Positions 26,301 to 34,290 of a stretch of DNA of 64,000 nt are shown piece by piece (positions within the stretch are counted from its first letter, which is position 1; each line of letters starts with the position of its first letter). A program made the position numbers and the translations under genes. The stretch covers positions 496,001 to 560,000 of the forward strand of contig NZ_JAGYPF010000003.1 in assembly GCF_018343535.1 (NCBI RefSeq), in the 5' to 3' direction. The stretch is from Neobacillus rhizophilus (GTDB taxonomy: Bacteria; Bacillota; Bacilli; Bacillales; Cytobacillaceae). The notes beneath the pieces are model-generated. The model worked only from the letters and a program-made list of their open reading frames with translations. It was not told where the DNA came from and searched no databases.

Positions 26301-29300
26301 CGGTAACGGTCTTGACGGAATGAAACGGTGCATTTTTTAAGACCACTCGATTCCTTCCATTAGGTGTATAGGAGGCACTAAATTCATAGTCTCCGAAAGA
26401 AGGAACCACTTTATTTTTCAGGAAAAGCTGAATATCCACACCGTTGTTTGGCAAAAGATCCAGTCCTGTAAAGGTGATGGTTTGCCCGCCATTGCTAATG
26501 ACCGCTGTTGGAGCGCTTTTACTCGCACCTACCACATCGGTGCCATTCTTTTTGATGGTTTCAAAACCGGCAGTATCATTTAATTTGATGCGGTCCTGTC
26601 CAATAATACTTACTTCATCATCCCCATTTGCGGATATTCCTTTTGGCAGGTTAATGGTAACAGACGTATTTCTTATTCCGTCTGTATTTGCATCATTTGG
26701 CCTTTTATCCTCGGGATTAATGGAAAAATCAACTTCCAAATCGCGCGTAGTTCCTTCCGTCATCGTATCATTAAGCACTGCAAAAGGGCCATCACCCTGA
26801 ATCACACGCTGAACATTGACTTCACAGGCTGCTGTTTTGTTTTGATCAACAGAAGTTACCGTGATGACTGCCTTCCCCTCACCTACAGCTTCAATTAGAC
26901 CATTCTTCACCTTAACAATCGATTCATCACTGGAAGACCATGTTAAATCTTTATTTGTCGCAAATGACGGAGTTACAGCAGCTGTCAGCTGCTTTGTATC
27001 ACCGACATTAAGTGTTACCTTTTCAGCGTCCAATGTAACTTTTTCAACAGGGATGGTTGAACCATCGACATAGATTACATAATTGACGCTGCTGCCATTA
27101 TAATCGGTAATTTCAAGGATGCTGCCATTCGTTAAAAGATCTGTCCCTATAAGAGCTTTTCCTTGATCCGTAAATGCAATACCTTTTACATTTCCGGTGA
27201 TTGAAATATTCGATAAGGCCTTGTTTACAGTTGTGGAGGACGGAACTTTAATGGCCTTTGTCTCTCGGTCAATCGGATAAGAAGTAGTTAGCTTATAACC
27301 GTAGACCTCAATCTCGCGAATCCCCGGCTGTGTTTTTGTAGGTGCGGAACTTCCGTCCATCTTCGTCATGACGACCTTAATATAACGAGCGGTCACCGGA
27401 GCTGCTGAAGAAAATTGATCGACATACAAACCGGACTTATCGGTATTGGAATCTTTATCCACGATCAGTGTTCCGCCGTCTTTTAAGTCTAACTCCGAGC
27501 TTTCATCCTTCCAATCCTTACCATTCAATTCGTTTCCGGCATATATTTTGTATCCAAAGGACTTTCCGTTTTCAACAAAATAATTTTTAATCGCGGAAAG
27601 ATTGTACACATCACCTAAATCGATGATCACCCACGAAGGAAAGCTGTAATTGCTGCTTGCATCTCTAAATGGTGCCCATACGCCAGTTGCGGTATTATTA
27701 TCGGTTATTCCATCAGTGACAAAAGAGCCGTATTGGCTGCCGCCTTTTACACTGCTTGCACTGACAGGTTTTAATAAAGCGATGTTACGGATAAAGAGAT
27801 TATAGACCCGCTTATTTTTTCCATCTTCAGATGTAACAACTAACTTCATATCAGGTGCAATTGGTGTATCTTTACTTACAAGAGTTACACCATCTTTTTG
27901 ATAAAGTTTTACAGTGGATCCAAATGGAAGATTAATATTTTTTAGATATTCAGCTAAGGTGGCAGCTTCTCCTGGTGCTTCAATTTTAGAATCTGGCATA
28001 GGACTATGTGGTTTTCCTTTAGAATCAAATGGAGATGATTCTAAAACCAAATATTTTTCGGATGTAACTCTTGTATCGTTGCCAAGAATGCCGTTCCATT
28101 TTGCTTTATCCGAAACGGTTTTGCCGTTTTTAGTACCTTCTACACGGATTGTATGCTCACCTAATCCGATATCAACATTTGACCAGGTAAATACCGTATC
28201 ATTTTGCGAATCTTTAAGTGATGACCTCTTAACCGTACCTTTCTTAACTCCATCTACATACAGAGTAACTTCATCGCAGTTACTGTATGCCTTTACTACA
28301 GGAATACTGTGCGGTCTATTTTCAAATCCTTCTGAAGTTAATTTTATCATTGGCTTATCGGTCCAAACGGATTGGTAAAAATAATAAGCGTCTTTCTTCG
28401 TTTGACGATCTCGGGTTACCATACCCTTATCGTTAATCCCAATCTGGCCTCCTTCGTCTTTTTTATAAGAAGCGAAGTCAAAAATATTCCAAATGAACTT
28501 ACCCCAAATTTCCGGTCGCTTTTTCATCTGTGCCCAATCGCCTTCATGTACCAATGACTGATATTCCATCGGATGCCAACCGCTTGTTGACGGCAATACG
28601 TCAGTGTTTGTCGGGTTATCCATATGCTGGAACGCATTAGCGCCTGCCCCGTATTCACTGACACCAAGCGGTGAAGTAGAAACCGCATTTCTGCCATTGT
28701 AATACGAAGTAAACTCGTTAATATCAGATACATACCAACCACTGTAATGGTTAATGGCCTTTAGATCTGTTGGGACTTGATAATATAAATCGTTACTTCC
28801 TTGGTCCGTCGCAAGGGTTGTCAGTCTGGTCGGATCCAATTGATGGGCAAGATTGCTCAGCGTCGTCATTAAAATTCCGCCTAAATAATTGCCCGCACTA
28901 TCCGTATCATAATTTGGCATCTCATTACTCATACCCCAGAACATAATCGAAGGGTGGTTGTAATGCTGGAGGACCATTTCCGTTAATTGCTGTTTAATAT
29001 TTTCTTCAAAGGCGGGATCAATATTTTTCTTGTCCGCAGTCTCCGTAAATTGTTTTACGAGAGGAATTTCGGTCCAGACAGCATAACCTAATTCATCGGT
29101 TGTGTCATATTCCCACGCAGCATGTGGATAATGAACCATCCTTACGGCATTAACCCCCATGTTTTTCATGATGCCAGTATAATCAGACTTTCGGTCTTGT
29201 TCAGTGCTTGCCCAACCGATTCCATTCACATAGTCTTGATGGTAACCTACTCCATGCAAGTCAAGATATTTTCCGTTTAAGAAAAATCCATCATTTTTGT

Positions 29301-30735
29301 CAACACGATAGTAACGGAATCCCAAATTTTGTGTGACAAAATCTAATTTTGTCTTCCCTTTATCATCTGTAACCTGAACATCGACATGGTACAAATAAGG
29401 GTCCGCTAATCCATTCCAAAGGTGAGGATTTTTCACAGTTGTATTTTTATCAAATTGATAACTTCCGTTCGCAGGGACGTTAGCAGAATCTTCAATTGTA
29501 TTAACGATGTTTCCGTTTGCGTCTTTAAGCATTGCTGTTACTTTAATAGGCTTATCTGCATTCGAGTTATTTACAATTTTTGTTTTTACATTAAGGCTTG
29601 CACTGTCTTGTGAAACATTCGTGGCAGTCAAATATACACCGGGAGAAGCATGGTCCATTGTATCGATATGAATCGGATTGGTTGCAATAATCGATACATC
29701 CCTATACAAACCGCCTTGCAGCGAGAAATCAAAACTTCCGGAATCAAGAGGAGCTATAGCCGGATCATTTGCGTTATTGACCTTAACAGAAATGACAGTT
29801 GGAACATCAAAAGTAATCAAAGATGTAATATCAAATCGAAATGCTCCAAATCCTCCAAGATGCTCACCAGCATGAACACCATTTACATACACATCGGCTC
29901 TAGTTGAAGCCGCTCCAAATTCAAGATAAATCTGCTTGCCTGAATAAGTTGCGCTGTCAAAGTCAATCGTTTTGCGGTACCAGCCGATGCCGCGCTTATA
30001 ATTGGCAGATGCAGCATCGTCAGCATTCCATGTATGCGGCAGGTTAATATTCTGCCAAGCAGAATCATCAAATGATCCAGCTTCTGCACCAGCAACATTT
30101 CCATAATTAAACTTCCAGCTGCTGTCTATATTTGTAACAGTTCGGCCTGCACCCAGTGCTGACAGATACCCCACTAAATCTCTCAATATTTTTGCCTGTT
30201 CTGCAGTTAACATCTTCCCTTCCTGGGCACTTACTTCATTAACAAATGCTCCAAGCGTGCCTTCTTTTGCATTCGTATCGCCCTTGGCATCTGCAGCTTT
30301 AGCGGCCTGCAGTTTAGAGGTTAACGAATTGGCCACTCCTTTATTGCTGATAAATTGCTCCGTTAACTTCATAAGACCATCATAGGTGACAGTAACGGTA
30401 AAGTTTGTAGAACCGTTTCCGATATTGCCTTCCTTATCTACAGCCACAGCGGAAAACTTGTTATAGCCAATTTTAAAAGTATAAGCATTTCCAACAATAT
30501 CTTTGCACGTATTAGATACCAGTTCCGCACCAGATTTAACGTCACATTTAATGTTCACTTTTCTGTCCACTGTATAAGTTTCAGCATTTCCTGTATAAGT
30601 GATTCTCGGTGGTGCCATACTTTGCGATAATCCTTGCGTTCCTGACGTTTGGGCGAATGCACCGGAAGCCAGGGTTGATGAAAATAAGACAAACGCAAGC
30701 ATTATGGAAATAACCCTTTTAAACTTGTAAAACAT
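23386..30735 (-). CDS. giant secreted GH2 glycosidase fused to GH28-like beta-helix
   Basis: 2449 aa. The start is ATG 30735 after GAGGAGG (an upstream ATG at 30780 lacks one). A signal peptide occupies about 1-30 (RVISIMLAFVLFSSTLASGA). GH2 sugar-binding domain about 200-355; Ig-like about 370-475; TIM barrel about 480-790, with acid/base Glu605 in MFWGMSNEMP and nucleophile Glu694 in LGVSEYGAGA. F5/8 discoidin-like domain about 985-1150; Big_2 Ig-like about 1225-1315; Fn3 about 1482-1575. Pectate-lyase/GH28-like right-handed helix about 1580-2170 (GDGETDDTKAIQKSID, SGVIDGNG, TDDIVKLGSD). C-terminal carbohydrate-binding-like module about 2330-2449. Probably attacks galactoside-decorated pectin (rhamnogalacturonan-like) outside the cell. 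No LPXTG anchor. Confidence 0.88.
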   Translation of the reverse strand: MFYKFKRVISIMLAFVLFSSTLASGAFAQTSGTQGLSQSMAPPRITYTGNAETYTVDRKVNIKCDVKSGAELVSNTCKDIVGNAYTFKIGYNKFSAVAVDKEGNIGNGSTNFTVTVTYDGLMKLTEQFISNKGVANSLTSKLQAAKAADAKGDTNAKEGTLGAFVNEVSAQEGKMLTAEQAKILRDLVGYLSALGAGRTVTNIDSSWKFNYGNVAGAEAGSFDDSAWQNINLPHTWNADDAASANYKRGIGWYRKTIDFDSATYSGKQIYLEFGAASTRADVYVNGVHAGEHLGGFGAFRFDITSLITFDVPTVISVKVNNANDPAIAPLDSGSFDFSLQGGLYRDVSIIATNPIHIDTMDHASPGVYLTATNVSQDSASLNVKTKIVNNSNADKPIKVTAMLKDANGNIVNTIEDSANVPANGSYQFDKNTTVKNPHLWNGLADPYLYHVDVQVTDDKGKTKLDFVTQNLGFRYYRVDKNDGFFLNGKYLDLHGVGYHQDYVNGIGWASTEQDRKSDYTGIMKNMGVNAVRMVHYPHAAWEYDTTDELGYAVWTEIPLVKQFTETADKKNIDPAFEENIKQQLTEMVLQHYNHPSIMFWGMSNEMPNYDTDSAGNYLGGILMTTLSNLAHQLDPTRLTTLATDQGSNDLYYQVPTDLKAINHYSGWYVSDINEFTSYYNGRNAVSTSPLGVSEYGAGANAFQHMDNPTNTDVLPSTSGWHPMEYQSLVHEGDWAQMKKRPEIWGKFIWNIFDFASYKKDEGGQIGINDKGMVTRDRQTKKDAYYFYQSVWTDKPMIKLTSEGFENRPHSIPVVKAYSNCDEVTLYVDGVKKGTVKRSSLKDSQNDTVFTWSNVDIGLGEHTIRVEGTKNGKTVSDKAKWNGILGNDTRVTSEKYLVLESSPFDSKGKPHSPMPDSKIEAPGEAATLAEYLKNINLPFGSTVKLYQKDGVTLVSKDTPIAPDMKLVVTSEDGKNKRVYNLFIRNIALLKPVSASSVKGGSQYGSFVTDGITDNNTATGVWAPFRDASSNYSFPSWVIIDLGDVYNLSAIKNYFVENGKSFGYKIYAGNELNGKDWKDESSELDLKDGGTLIVDKDSNTDKSGLYVDQFSSAAPVTARYIKVVMTKMDGSSAPTKTQPGIREIEVYGYKLTTSYPIDRETKAIKVPSSTTVNKALSNISITGNVKGIAFTDQGKALIGTDLLTNGSILEITDYNGSSVNYVIYVDGSTIPVEKVTLDAEKVTLNVGDTKQLTAAVTPSFATNKDLTWSSSDESIVKVKNGLIEAVGEGKAVITVTSVDQNKTAACEVNVQRVIQGDGPFAVLNDTMTEGTTRDLEVDFSINPEDKRPNDANTDGIRNTSVTINLPKGISANGDDEVSIIGQDRIKLNDTAGFETIKKNGTDVVGASKSAPTAVISNGGQTITFTGLDLLPNNGVDIQLFLKNKVVPSFGDYEFSASYTPNGRNRVVLKNAPFHSVKTVTDFHRVIDTSLTYKETGETYNSLSLNWTAPAGAKGVAIKQTTDGINWTDAVLDKPITASSTSAHISNLPSNKLYQFKLVVTGGTNAGDSNIAKFYTGKFDVKTYGHAAGDGETDDTKAIQKSIDDAAATGGGMVLFSKGDYLTGTIHLRSNVYLYLDSDATILAKLHGIDTPEPYYLASPYIPYTPDNSKSGPYGGNNNAQDIGHSFFNDALFVGLRIDNFKILGSGVIDGNGAITAQDANKGDTPIIDVNQNTVNNFNESFDLGDKLISLKLSTNFELGGHIENPTNNLPDDITNDGPTINPQTGKYYDEGDTNNPVIPYANYNPNLNSDPKGIPDALHFRRGGHFVLLATGVDHMNLHDIYYLNGTAKNKNGIESALSYGQRQRDLFDLMSDNHVTVKNIYTAVQTDDIVKLGSDFSLGFRRASSDFLVDNIVGRTECNLFKIGSETAADTSDIHVTNLHGYGVYKAGFNINENDGATISNVTLDGAIFTNTSIPISINLTGRNRNGGDSGKASTRPIGSIKNVRVNNVTHIGQDYFGLVGTHINNMGPAVVVGYKNASSVRDITLNNIKFIQKGGQPYSNTSIVPKYELGNNYDPGGYFNNGSPVYGLLVKYATNVVVNNLTTEFQNNDDRYAVYVDESDKVSIHNASLEKGSDPSAASIAVMKTNNFEFTNVKYKTGEGMEVAIPDVSPAVNITNSQVNRVVYPAPAPASGDKSSTEIKEASDHEHLVNVDTGQSAIDLTNRTITAIVGTTDTDLKNEITAADNGSQQIYEFTDSSHNKKSGVLKSGDLLLVTSEDHSKTTEYKIVIQTTIQGEGSNSPNLQFVGLKTFAVSGKASTSTDSNPLMGFGIFQQITGATAPGSYLEYELKNIPEGTYSVEVTSKKKAARGTMTLYVDGETQPTLNPIDESVSGSATVYDSIKAGTVTITGAGNHTFRFLVTGYNQTNNPSGSGSSLYDVNIGYFRLTPIN

Positions 30736-30869
30736 GAAATCATTCCTCCTCTCATACCGATAAAAAAGGTGAGAAGACACAACAAGAATACACTCTTAAA
30801 TGGTCGCTTTGTCTTGTTGGTCTTTTTTGTTATTTATTTGTTTGTGTTTGTTTATCAAGTAGATTTTTC

Positions 30870-31059
30870 CTATAATCCTTCAGCTGTTGAACTTTTGGTG
30901 CTTAATTCCCCTTTTACTGAATTGGAAATATTGTTCTTCCATGCATTAGTGCCTTCTACCGATGCTATCCGACTGCTGATTGTTTGACCGTCAATAGATT
31001 GACAGTCGATAAAAAACAGCACCGGAGCAAGCATGGTTCGGACAAAAAAGCGCTTTCAT
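30870..31059 (-). pseudogene. possible remnant of a secreted-protein gene
   Basis: GGGAGGAGTG precedes ATG 31059 (MKALFCPNH), but that frame stops after 22 codons. One frame over, an open stretch ends at 30870 and reads MLAPVLFFIDCQSIDGQTIS, then SRIASVEGTNAWKNNISNSV, before stopping. It looks like the signal peptide and N-terminus of a lost gene with one frameshift. Not recognised. Confidence 0.3.
31045..31058. promoter_or_regulatory. candidate cre (CcpA) site
   Basis: On the minus strand TGAAAGCGCTTTTT fits the cre consensus TGWAANCGNTNWCA except at the end. It is about 310 nt upstream of the glycosidase start and overlaps a degenerate gene start, so a chance match is possible. Carbon catabolite control of such an enzyme would be expected. 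Confidence 0.4.
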
Positions 31060-31285
31060 TTTTTTTCACTCCTCCCTCATATATTTTTAAATTTCCGTGA
31101 AAAGCCTTACTCACCCTCCCTCTAGTTGCTATGCAAACTAGCAGCCCATTTTGTTTTCATTCAAACCGCAATAGTTAAACGCTTATAGAATGAATTCATA
31201 AAAATTCTAGCACATTTGTAAATTTGTAGTTATCTATTGATTTTAGAATATTTTGCAAATTCTTTAGTTTTTTTACACTTAATTG

Positions 31286-31410
31286 TGAAATGAATAGAGG
31301 TCCCGCAATGGAAATTTCATTAATCCGACACGGTAGATCCTTGTGGACTGAAAATAATCCAATTACTTGTAAAGAATTTTAAAAATGGGTGGAACAGTAT
31401 GATTGCAGTG
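31286..31410 (+). pseudogene. truncated duplicate of the histidine phosphatase gene
   Basis: Closely matches 36870-36997: upstream region, ATG (31308), MEISLIRHGRSLWTENNP and on, but a TAA follows KEF and the similarity stops at about 31410, where it is joined to an acetyltransferase fragment of opposite orientation. A dead 5' fragment. Confidence 0.85.
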
Positions 31411-31910
31411 CCTTAAGCATTCCTCGGTATTCACGACTCTTGCCATAAAATAAGGGCACCGTGACAATGGAACTTCCAAAGAATGATCGTCATAAATTTG
31501 CTGCTTCCCCACCAATTGGTATCGCGCTTCAGCATCCCTGTATATTGACTGCAAACTACCATTAAACCCTTTCTATCTCTTCCGTTATGGGAGTCTTTTG
31601 AGCATCGTCTTATAAAACCTTGCTGTGGTTCGAGGAACTTAAGGTTGATTTTTTCAATCGTCATTTTTTTCTTATCACTTAAATCTCCCACCCATATTTC
31701 CGATAAAAGCCAATATCAAATGGGTGCAAAAGGGATACTATCTGAACATTGTCCCGCATCTGTTTTAAGGATTCGAGAATAAATGATTTCACATAACCGG
31801 TTCGTCTATATTCGGGATAGGTGGCGGCTCCGGCTATACCGCCCATATTCCATTCTGCATCCTTTATGTATATGCTTAGCGGGATAATATGAAGTTTGGC
31901 TGCTTCTGCC
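31411..31910 (-). pseudogene. internally deleted duplicate of the Eis-like acetyltransferase
   Basis: Segments match the intact gene at about 22021-22065 and 22300-22735, with the part between deleted and several frameshifts (recognisable pieces: EKINLKFLEPQQGFI, SLLHPFDIGFYRKYGWEI, IPLSIYIKDAEWNMGGIAG). No start or end remains. Confidence 0.88.
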
Positions 31911-32232
31911 AATCAGGATATGTATTATAGGCCTACTTTCCCCCTTTAATTCGACAAATTTCCAGGGAAATGCCCTTAACCAAACGTTTGTATAAAACCG
32001 GCTAATTCACAGGTCCTCTCCTTGTACTTAAGGAAAAATTTGCCGAAGGATGTATTAAGCACAGTATGTATTATTAGAGCCCAAATATTATTACCATAGA
32101 GGAAGTTAGAAAAGTAGTCCTAGCGGCATACTGCTTTAGTATAAAAAAAACGTTCCAGTTTGGGATAGAGAATATTTTATATCTAAGAAAAATAACTAAT
32201 GGTAAAATTATCAAAAAAAGGGGAGGAAGAGA
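31911..32232. other. intergenic, probable decayed sequence
   Basis: No gene. A plus-strand stretch around 32030-32140 (KFAEGCIKHS, stop, then NIITIEEVRKVVLAAYC) looks like decayed coding sequence that I do not recognise. GGGGAGG at 32220-32226 is the ribosome binding site of the next gene. Confidence 0.35.
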
Positions 32233-32505
32233 ATGTCTGAAAAAAATCAAACAAACAATAGTTCAGTAATTTCTATAACTGCCGGTATTTTATCATTATT
32301 TATTCCTTTTATTGGTTTAATCTTAGGTATTATTGGAATAGTATTTTCAAGAATAGCTATAAAACAGATTAAAAAAACAAATGAAAATGGTAGAGGATTG
32401 GCAACCGCAGGTTTAATTTGTAGTATTGTTGGAGTCATTCTGCAACTTTTAATGATTCTGGGGTATGTTGCCTTTTTCTCAGTATCTAGTTATATAACCA
32501 ACTAA
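32233..32505 (+). CDS. DUF4190 family small membrane protein
   Basis: 90 aa with two membrane helices (SLFIPFIGLILGIIGIVFS at about 22-40 and AGLICSIVGVILQLLMILGY at about 58-77), separated by the typical DUF4190 loop RIAIKQIKKTNENGRGLATA. Function unknown. GGGGAGG lies about 7 nt before the ATG. A family A repeat starts 5 nt after the stop. Confidence 0.85.
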   Translation: MSEKNQTNNSSVISITAGILSLFIPFIGLILGIIGIVFSRIAIKQIKKTNENGRGLATAGLICSIVGVILQLLMILGYVAFFSVSSYITN

Positions 32506-32509
32506 AGAA

Positions 32510-32605
32510 TGATGCGTGGGGACGGTTCTCATGTCCCATTCTGCTGTGCAAGTCCTGATTCTAGGATTGATACATGGGCTGAAAACGACTGAAAATGATG
32601 CACAA
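32510..32605. repeat. family A repeat, left portion split by the IS110 element
   Basis: Left arm TGATGCGTGGGGACGGTTCT at 32510, middle, and the first bases of the right arm (TGATGCACAA, 32596-32605). The rest of the right arm (GAACCGTCCCC ATGCATCA) is at 34198-34217, on the other side of the insertion. Confidence 0.92.
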
Positions 32606-32616
32606 ACATACTAAGA

Positions 32617-32800
32617 TTAGTAGCACAAACCAAGGCCATGGTTTGTGCTACTATTTTTTTATAGTAGAAGTGAAGAATAGCCCGAGGACGGTTCCGGAAC
32701 CTCGAGTTCGTTGTCACAAACTGGGCTACTTCACTGCCCTTATAGAATCAGTTTCAGTATGTTGGATCCTCGAGATCGTGTATAAGAAAAGGGAATCGAT
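32617..32800 (+). ncRNA. putative bridge RNA of the IS110 element
   Basis: Three structures in the order known for IS621. First, a 5' hairpin AGTAGCACAAACC (32619-32631) / GGTTTGTGCTACT (32640-32652). Second, a target stem GTGAAG-AA-TAGCCC (32670-32683) / GGGCTACTTCAC (32723-32734). Third, a donor stem CCCTT (32737-32741) / AAGGG (32789-32793). Target-loop guides: GGACGGTTC (32686-32694) is the exact complement of flank GAACCGTCC (34198-34206), and CACAA (32715-32719) equals the other flank (32601-32605). Donor-loop guides: AGTATGTT (32756-32763) is the complement of the left end AACATACT (32605-32612), and TAAGAA (32783-32788) equals the right end (34192-34197). Length of about 180 nt is close to that of IS621. 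RNA existence is inferred. Confidence 0.82.
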
Positions 32801-32844
32801 AAGGTGATGTGAAGACTTCTACATAAAAATTAAGGAGGGATATT

Positions 32845-34062
32845 ATGCCGAGTGTAATTGCTTTTGATGTAAGTATGGGTAAAAGTTACATGGTTATTTA
32901 TAACGCTGTACGCACTTGTATTTTTGAAGGGGAAATCATTCATAATAGGCCACATTTTGAAGAGCTAAATAAATTAATTGTTGAATTAATTCGCAAAGAT
33001 GGACAAGCACCGGACATTGTATTTGAAGCTACTGGAGTATACTCAAGACAATTAGAGCGCTTTATGAATGATTACGGTTTTTCCTATTCCCTGTTAAATC
33101 CACTCGAATCGAAGCTTCAAACGGCCTCGATGCGCATCCATAAGACTGATAAAAGTGATGCACATCGACTAGCCCAAACTCACTTTACAAATGAAAGACG
33201 CACAAAAAAGCGACAAGAAAATTATTACAATCAAATGAGGGCTCTTTCTCGATACTATGAAGAATTGGATGATGAACGGACTTTGGTCCGAGGTCGAATG
33301 CATTCATTACTGCAGTTGACATTTCCGGAACTGGAAAAACTTTTTACACAAAAATCTGAGTTATTCTTAAACATCGTACAGTTATTTCCACATCCGGATT
33401 CCGTTAAGCATCTATCAAAAACTGTTGTACGTAATAGGATAATAGCTAATACAGACAAAAGATTAGCTCCAAAGGCAGCTGAGAAAAAAGCTATACAGTT
33501 ATTAGAAGCAGCACAGGACTCCTATCCTGCAGTGGATATGAATGATATACGGTGTGAGCAGCTAAAAGACTATGCAAATCGGTATTTAGCGTTATTAAGA
33601 AAACAAAAGGAATTAATCGACCTGATGGTCGAACTTTCGAAGGAACGAAAGGAATATCGAATATTATTAAGTCTCCCAGGAATAGGAGAAAATACGGCCG
33701 TTCGTTTAATTGGTGAGTTGGGGGATATTTCACGGTTTGACAATAACAAGCAATTAAACGCCTACACAGGAATTGACATAAGGCGTTTTCAATCAGGCCT
33801 CTTCTTTTACAAGGATGCGATCAATAAGCGTGGAAACAGCCATTTGCGTAAGATATTGTATTTTACAATTCAAAATATGATCCGCCACCGCCGTTTAGGA
33901 AACAATCATTTTGTGGATTATTACGACAAATTAAAAACGCAACCTTATAACAAATGTCATAAAGTTGCGTCCATCGCGTGTGTGAATAAGTTACTGAAAT
34001 GCCTATTCCACCTTATTACACACAATCTCCATTACGATTACCAGTTGGCCGCTGGCAAGTAA
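32845..34062 (+). CDS. IS110-family transposase (bridge-RNA-guided DEDD recombinase)
   Basis: 405 aa. RuvC-like DEDD domain with Asp8 (VIAFDVS), Glu61 (VFEATGVY), Asp102 and Asp105 (HKTDKSDAHRLAQ), at nearly the same positions as in IS621. C-terminal Transposase_20 domain with LLSLPGIGENTAVRLIGELG, and the conserved serine of QSG at Ser316, followed by NKRGNSHLRKILY. Intact, with a good ribosome binding site (AAGGAGGG), so potentially active. It would recombine circular donor and target DNA as directed by the bridge RNA encoded just upstream. Confidence 0.96.
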   Translation: MPSVIAFDVSMGKSYMVIYNAVRTCIFEGEIIHNRPHFEELNKLIVELIRKDGQAPDIVFEATGVYSRQLERFMNDYGFSYSLLNPLESKLQTASMRIHKTDKSDAHRLAQTHFTNERRTKKRQENYYNQMRALSRYYEELDDERTLVRGRMHSLLQLTFPELEKLFTQKSELFLNIVQLFPHPDSVKHLSKTVVRNRIIANTDKRLAPKAAEKKAIQLLEAAQDSYPAVDMNDIRCEQLKDYANRYLALLRKQKELIDLMVELSKERKEYRILLSLPGIGENTAVRLIGELGDISRFDNNKQLNAYTGIDIRRFQSGLFFYKDAINKRGNSHLRKILYFTIQNMIRHRRLGNNHFVDYYDKLKTQPYNKCHKVASIACVNKLLKCLFHLITHNLHYDYQLAAGK

Positions 34063-34197
34063 TGCTTGATTAATTATATCACAAACTGCCCCTAGCTAAA
34101 AATTGGAAATAGCTAGGCTTCTTAACTATGCTCAAAAATCCTCAATGAAAAACATTTAGAATCAAATTTCATAAAAACCCTTGACTAATCGTAAGAA

Positions 34198-34217
34198 GAA
34201 CCGTCCCCATGCATCAC
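34198..34217. repeat. family A repeat, right-arm remainder beyond the IS
   Basis: GAACCGTCCCCATGCATCA, the continuation of the arm broken at 32605. Confidence 0.9.
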
Positions 34218-34290
34218 AAATTAGGCGCATTTCTTCTTAGTAGAAATGCGCCTAATATTAGGTGAAGCAGGAGAATGATCTCCACACTTC

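Larger units (their letters stand above)
32606..34197 (+). mobile_element. IS110-family insertion sequence (IS110 group) within a family A repeat
   Basis: About 1.59 kb, no long terminal inverted repeats. Removing it rejoins TGATGCACAA to GAACCGTCCCC, exactly the right arm seen intact at 21679. AA is present at both junctions, suggesting a 2-bp core. The left end is a 239-nt noncoding region holding a bridge-RNA-like structure; the right end is about 135 nt and includes the hairpin CCTAGCT/AGCTAGG near 34093-34119. A long noncoding left end and short right end is the IS110-group plan, as in IS621. Confidence 0.92.

Noticed and set aside
30980..31015. GTCAATAGATTGAC palindrome as a regulator site for the glycosidase
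   Set aside because: It lies within the remnant coding sequence and no regulator gene is nearby; probably coincidence.
32619..32660. 5' hairpin of the IS110 left end considered as an ordinary terminator
   Set aside because: It is followed by T-residues and could terminate outside transcription, but it is at the position of the first stem of IS621-type bridge RNAs and the downstream loops match the IS ends, so I treat it as part of the RNA structure; a dual role is possible.
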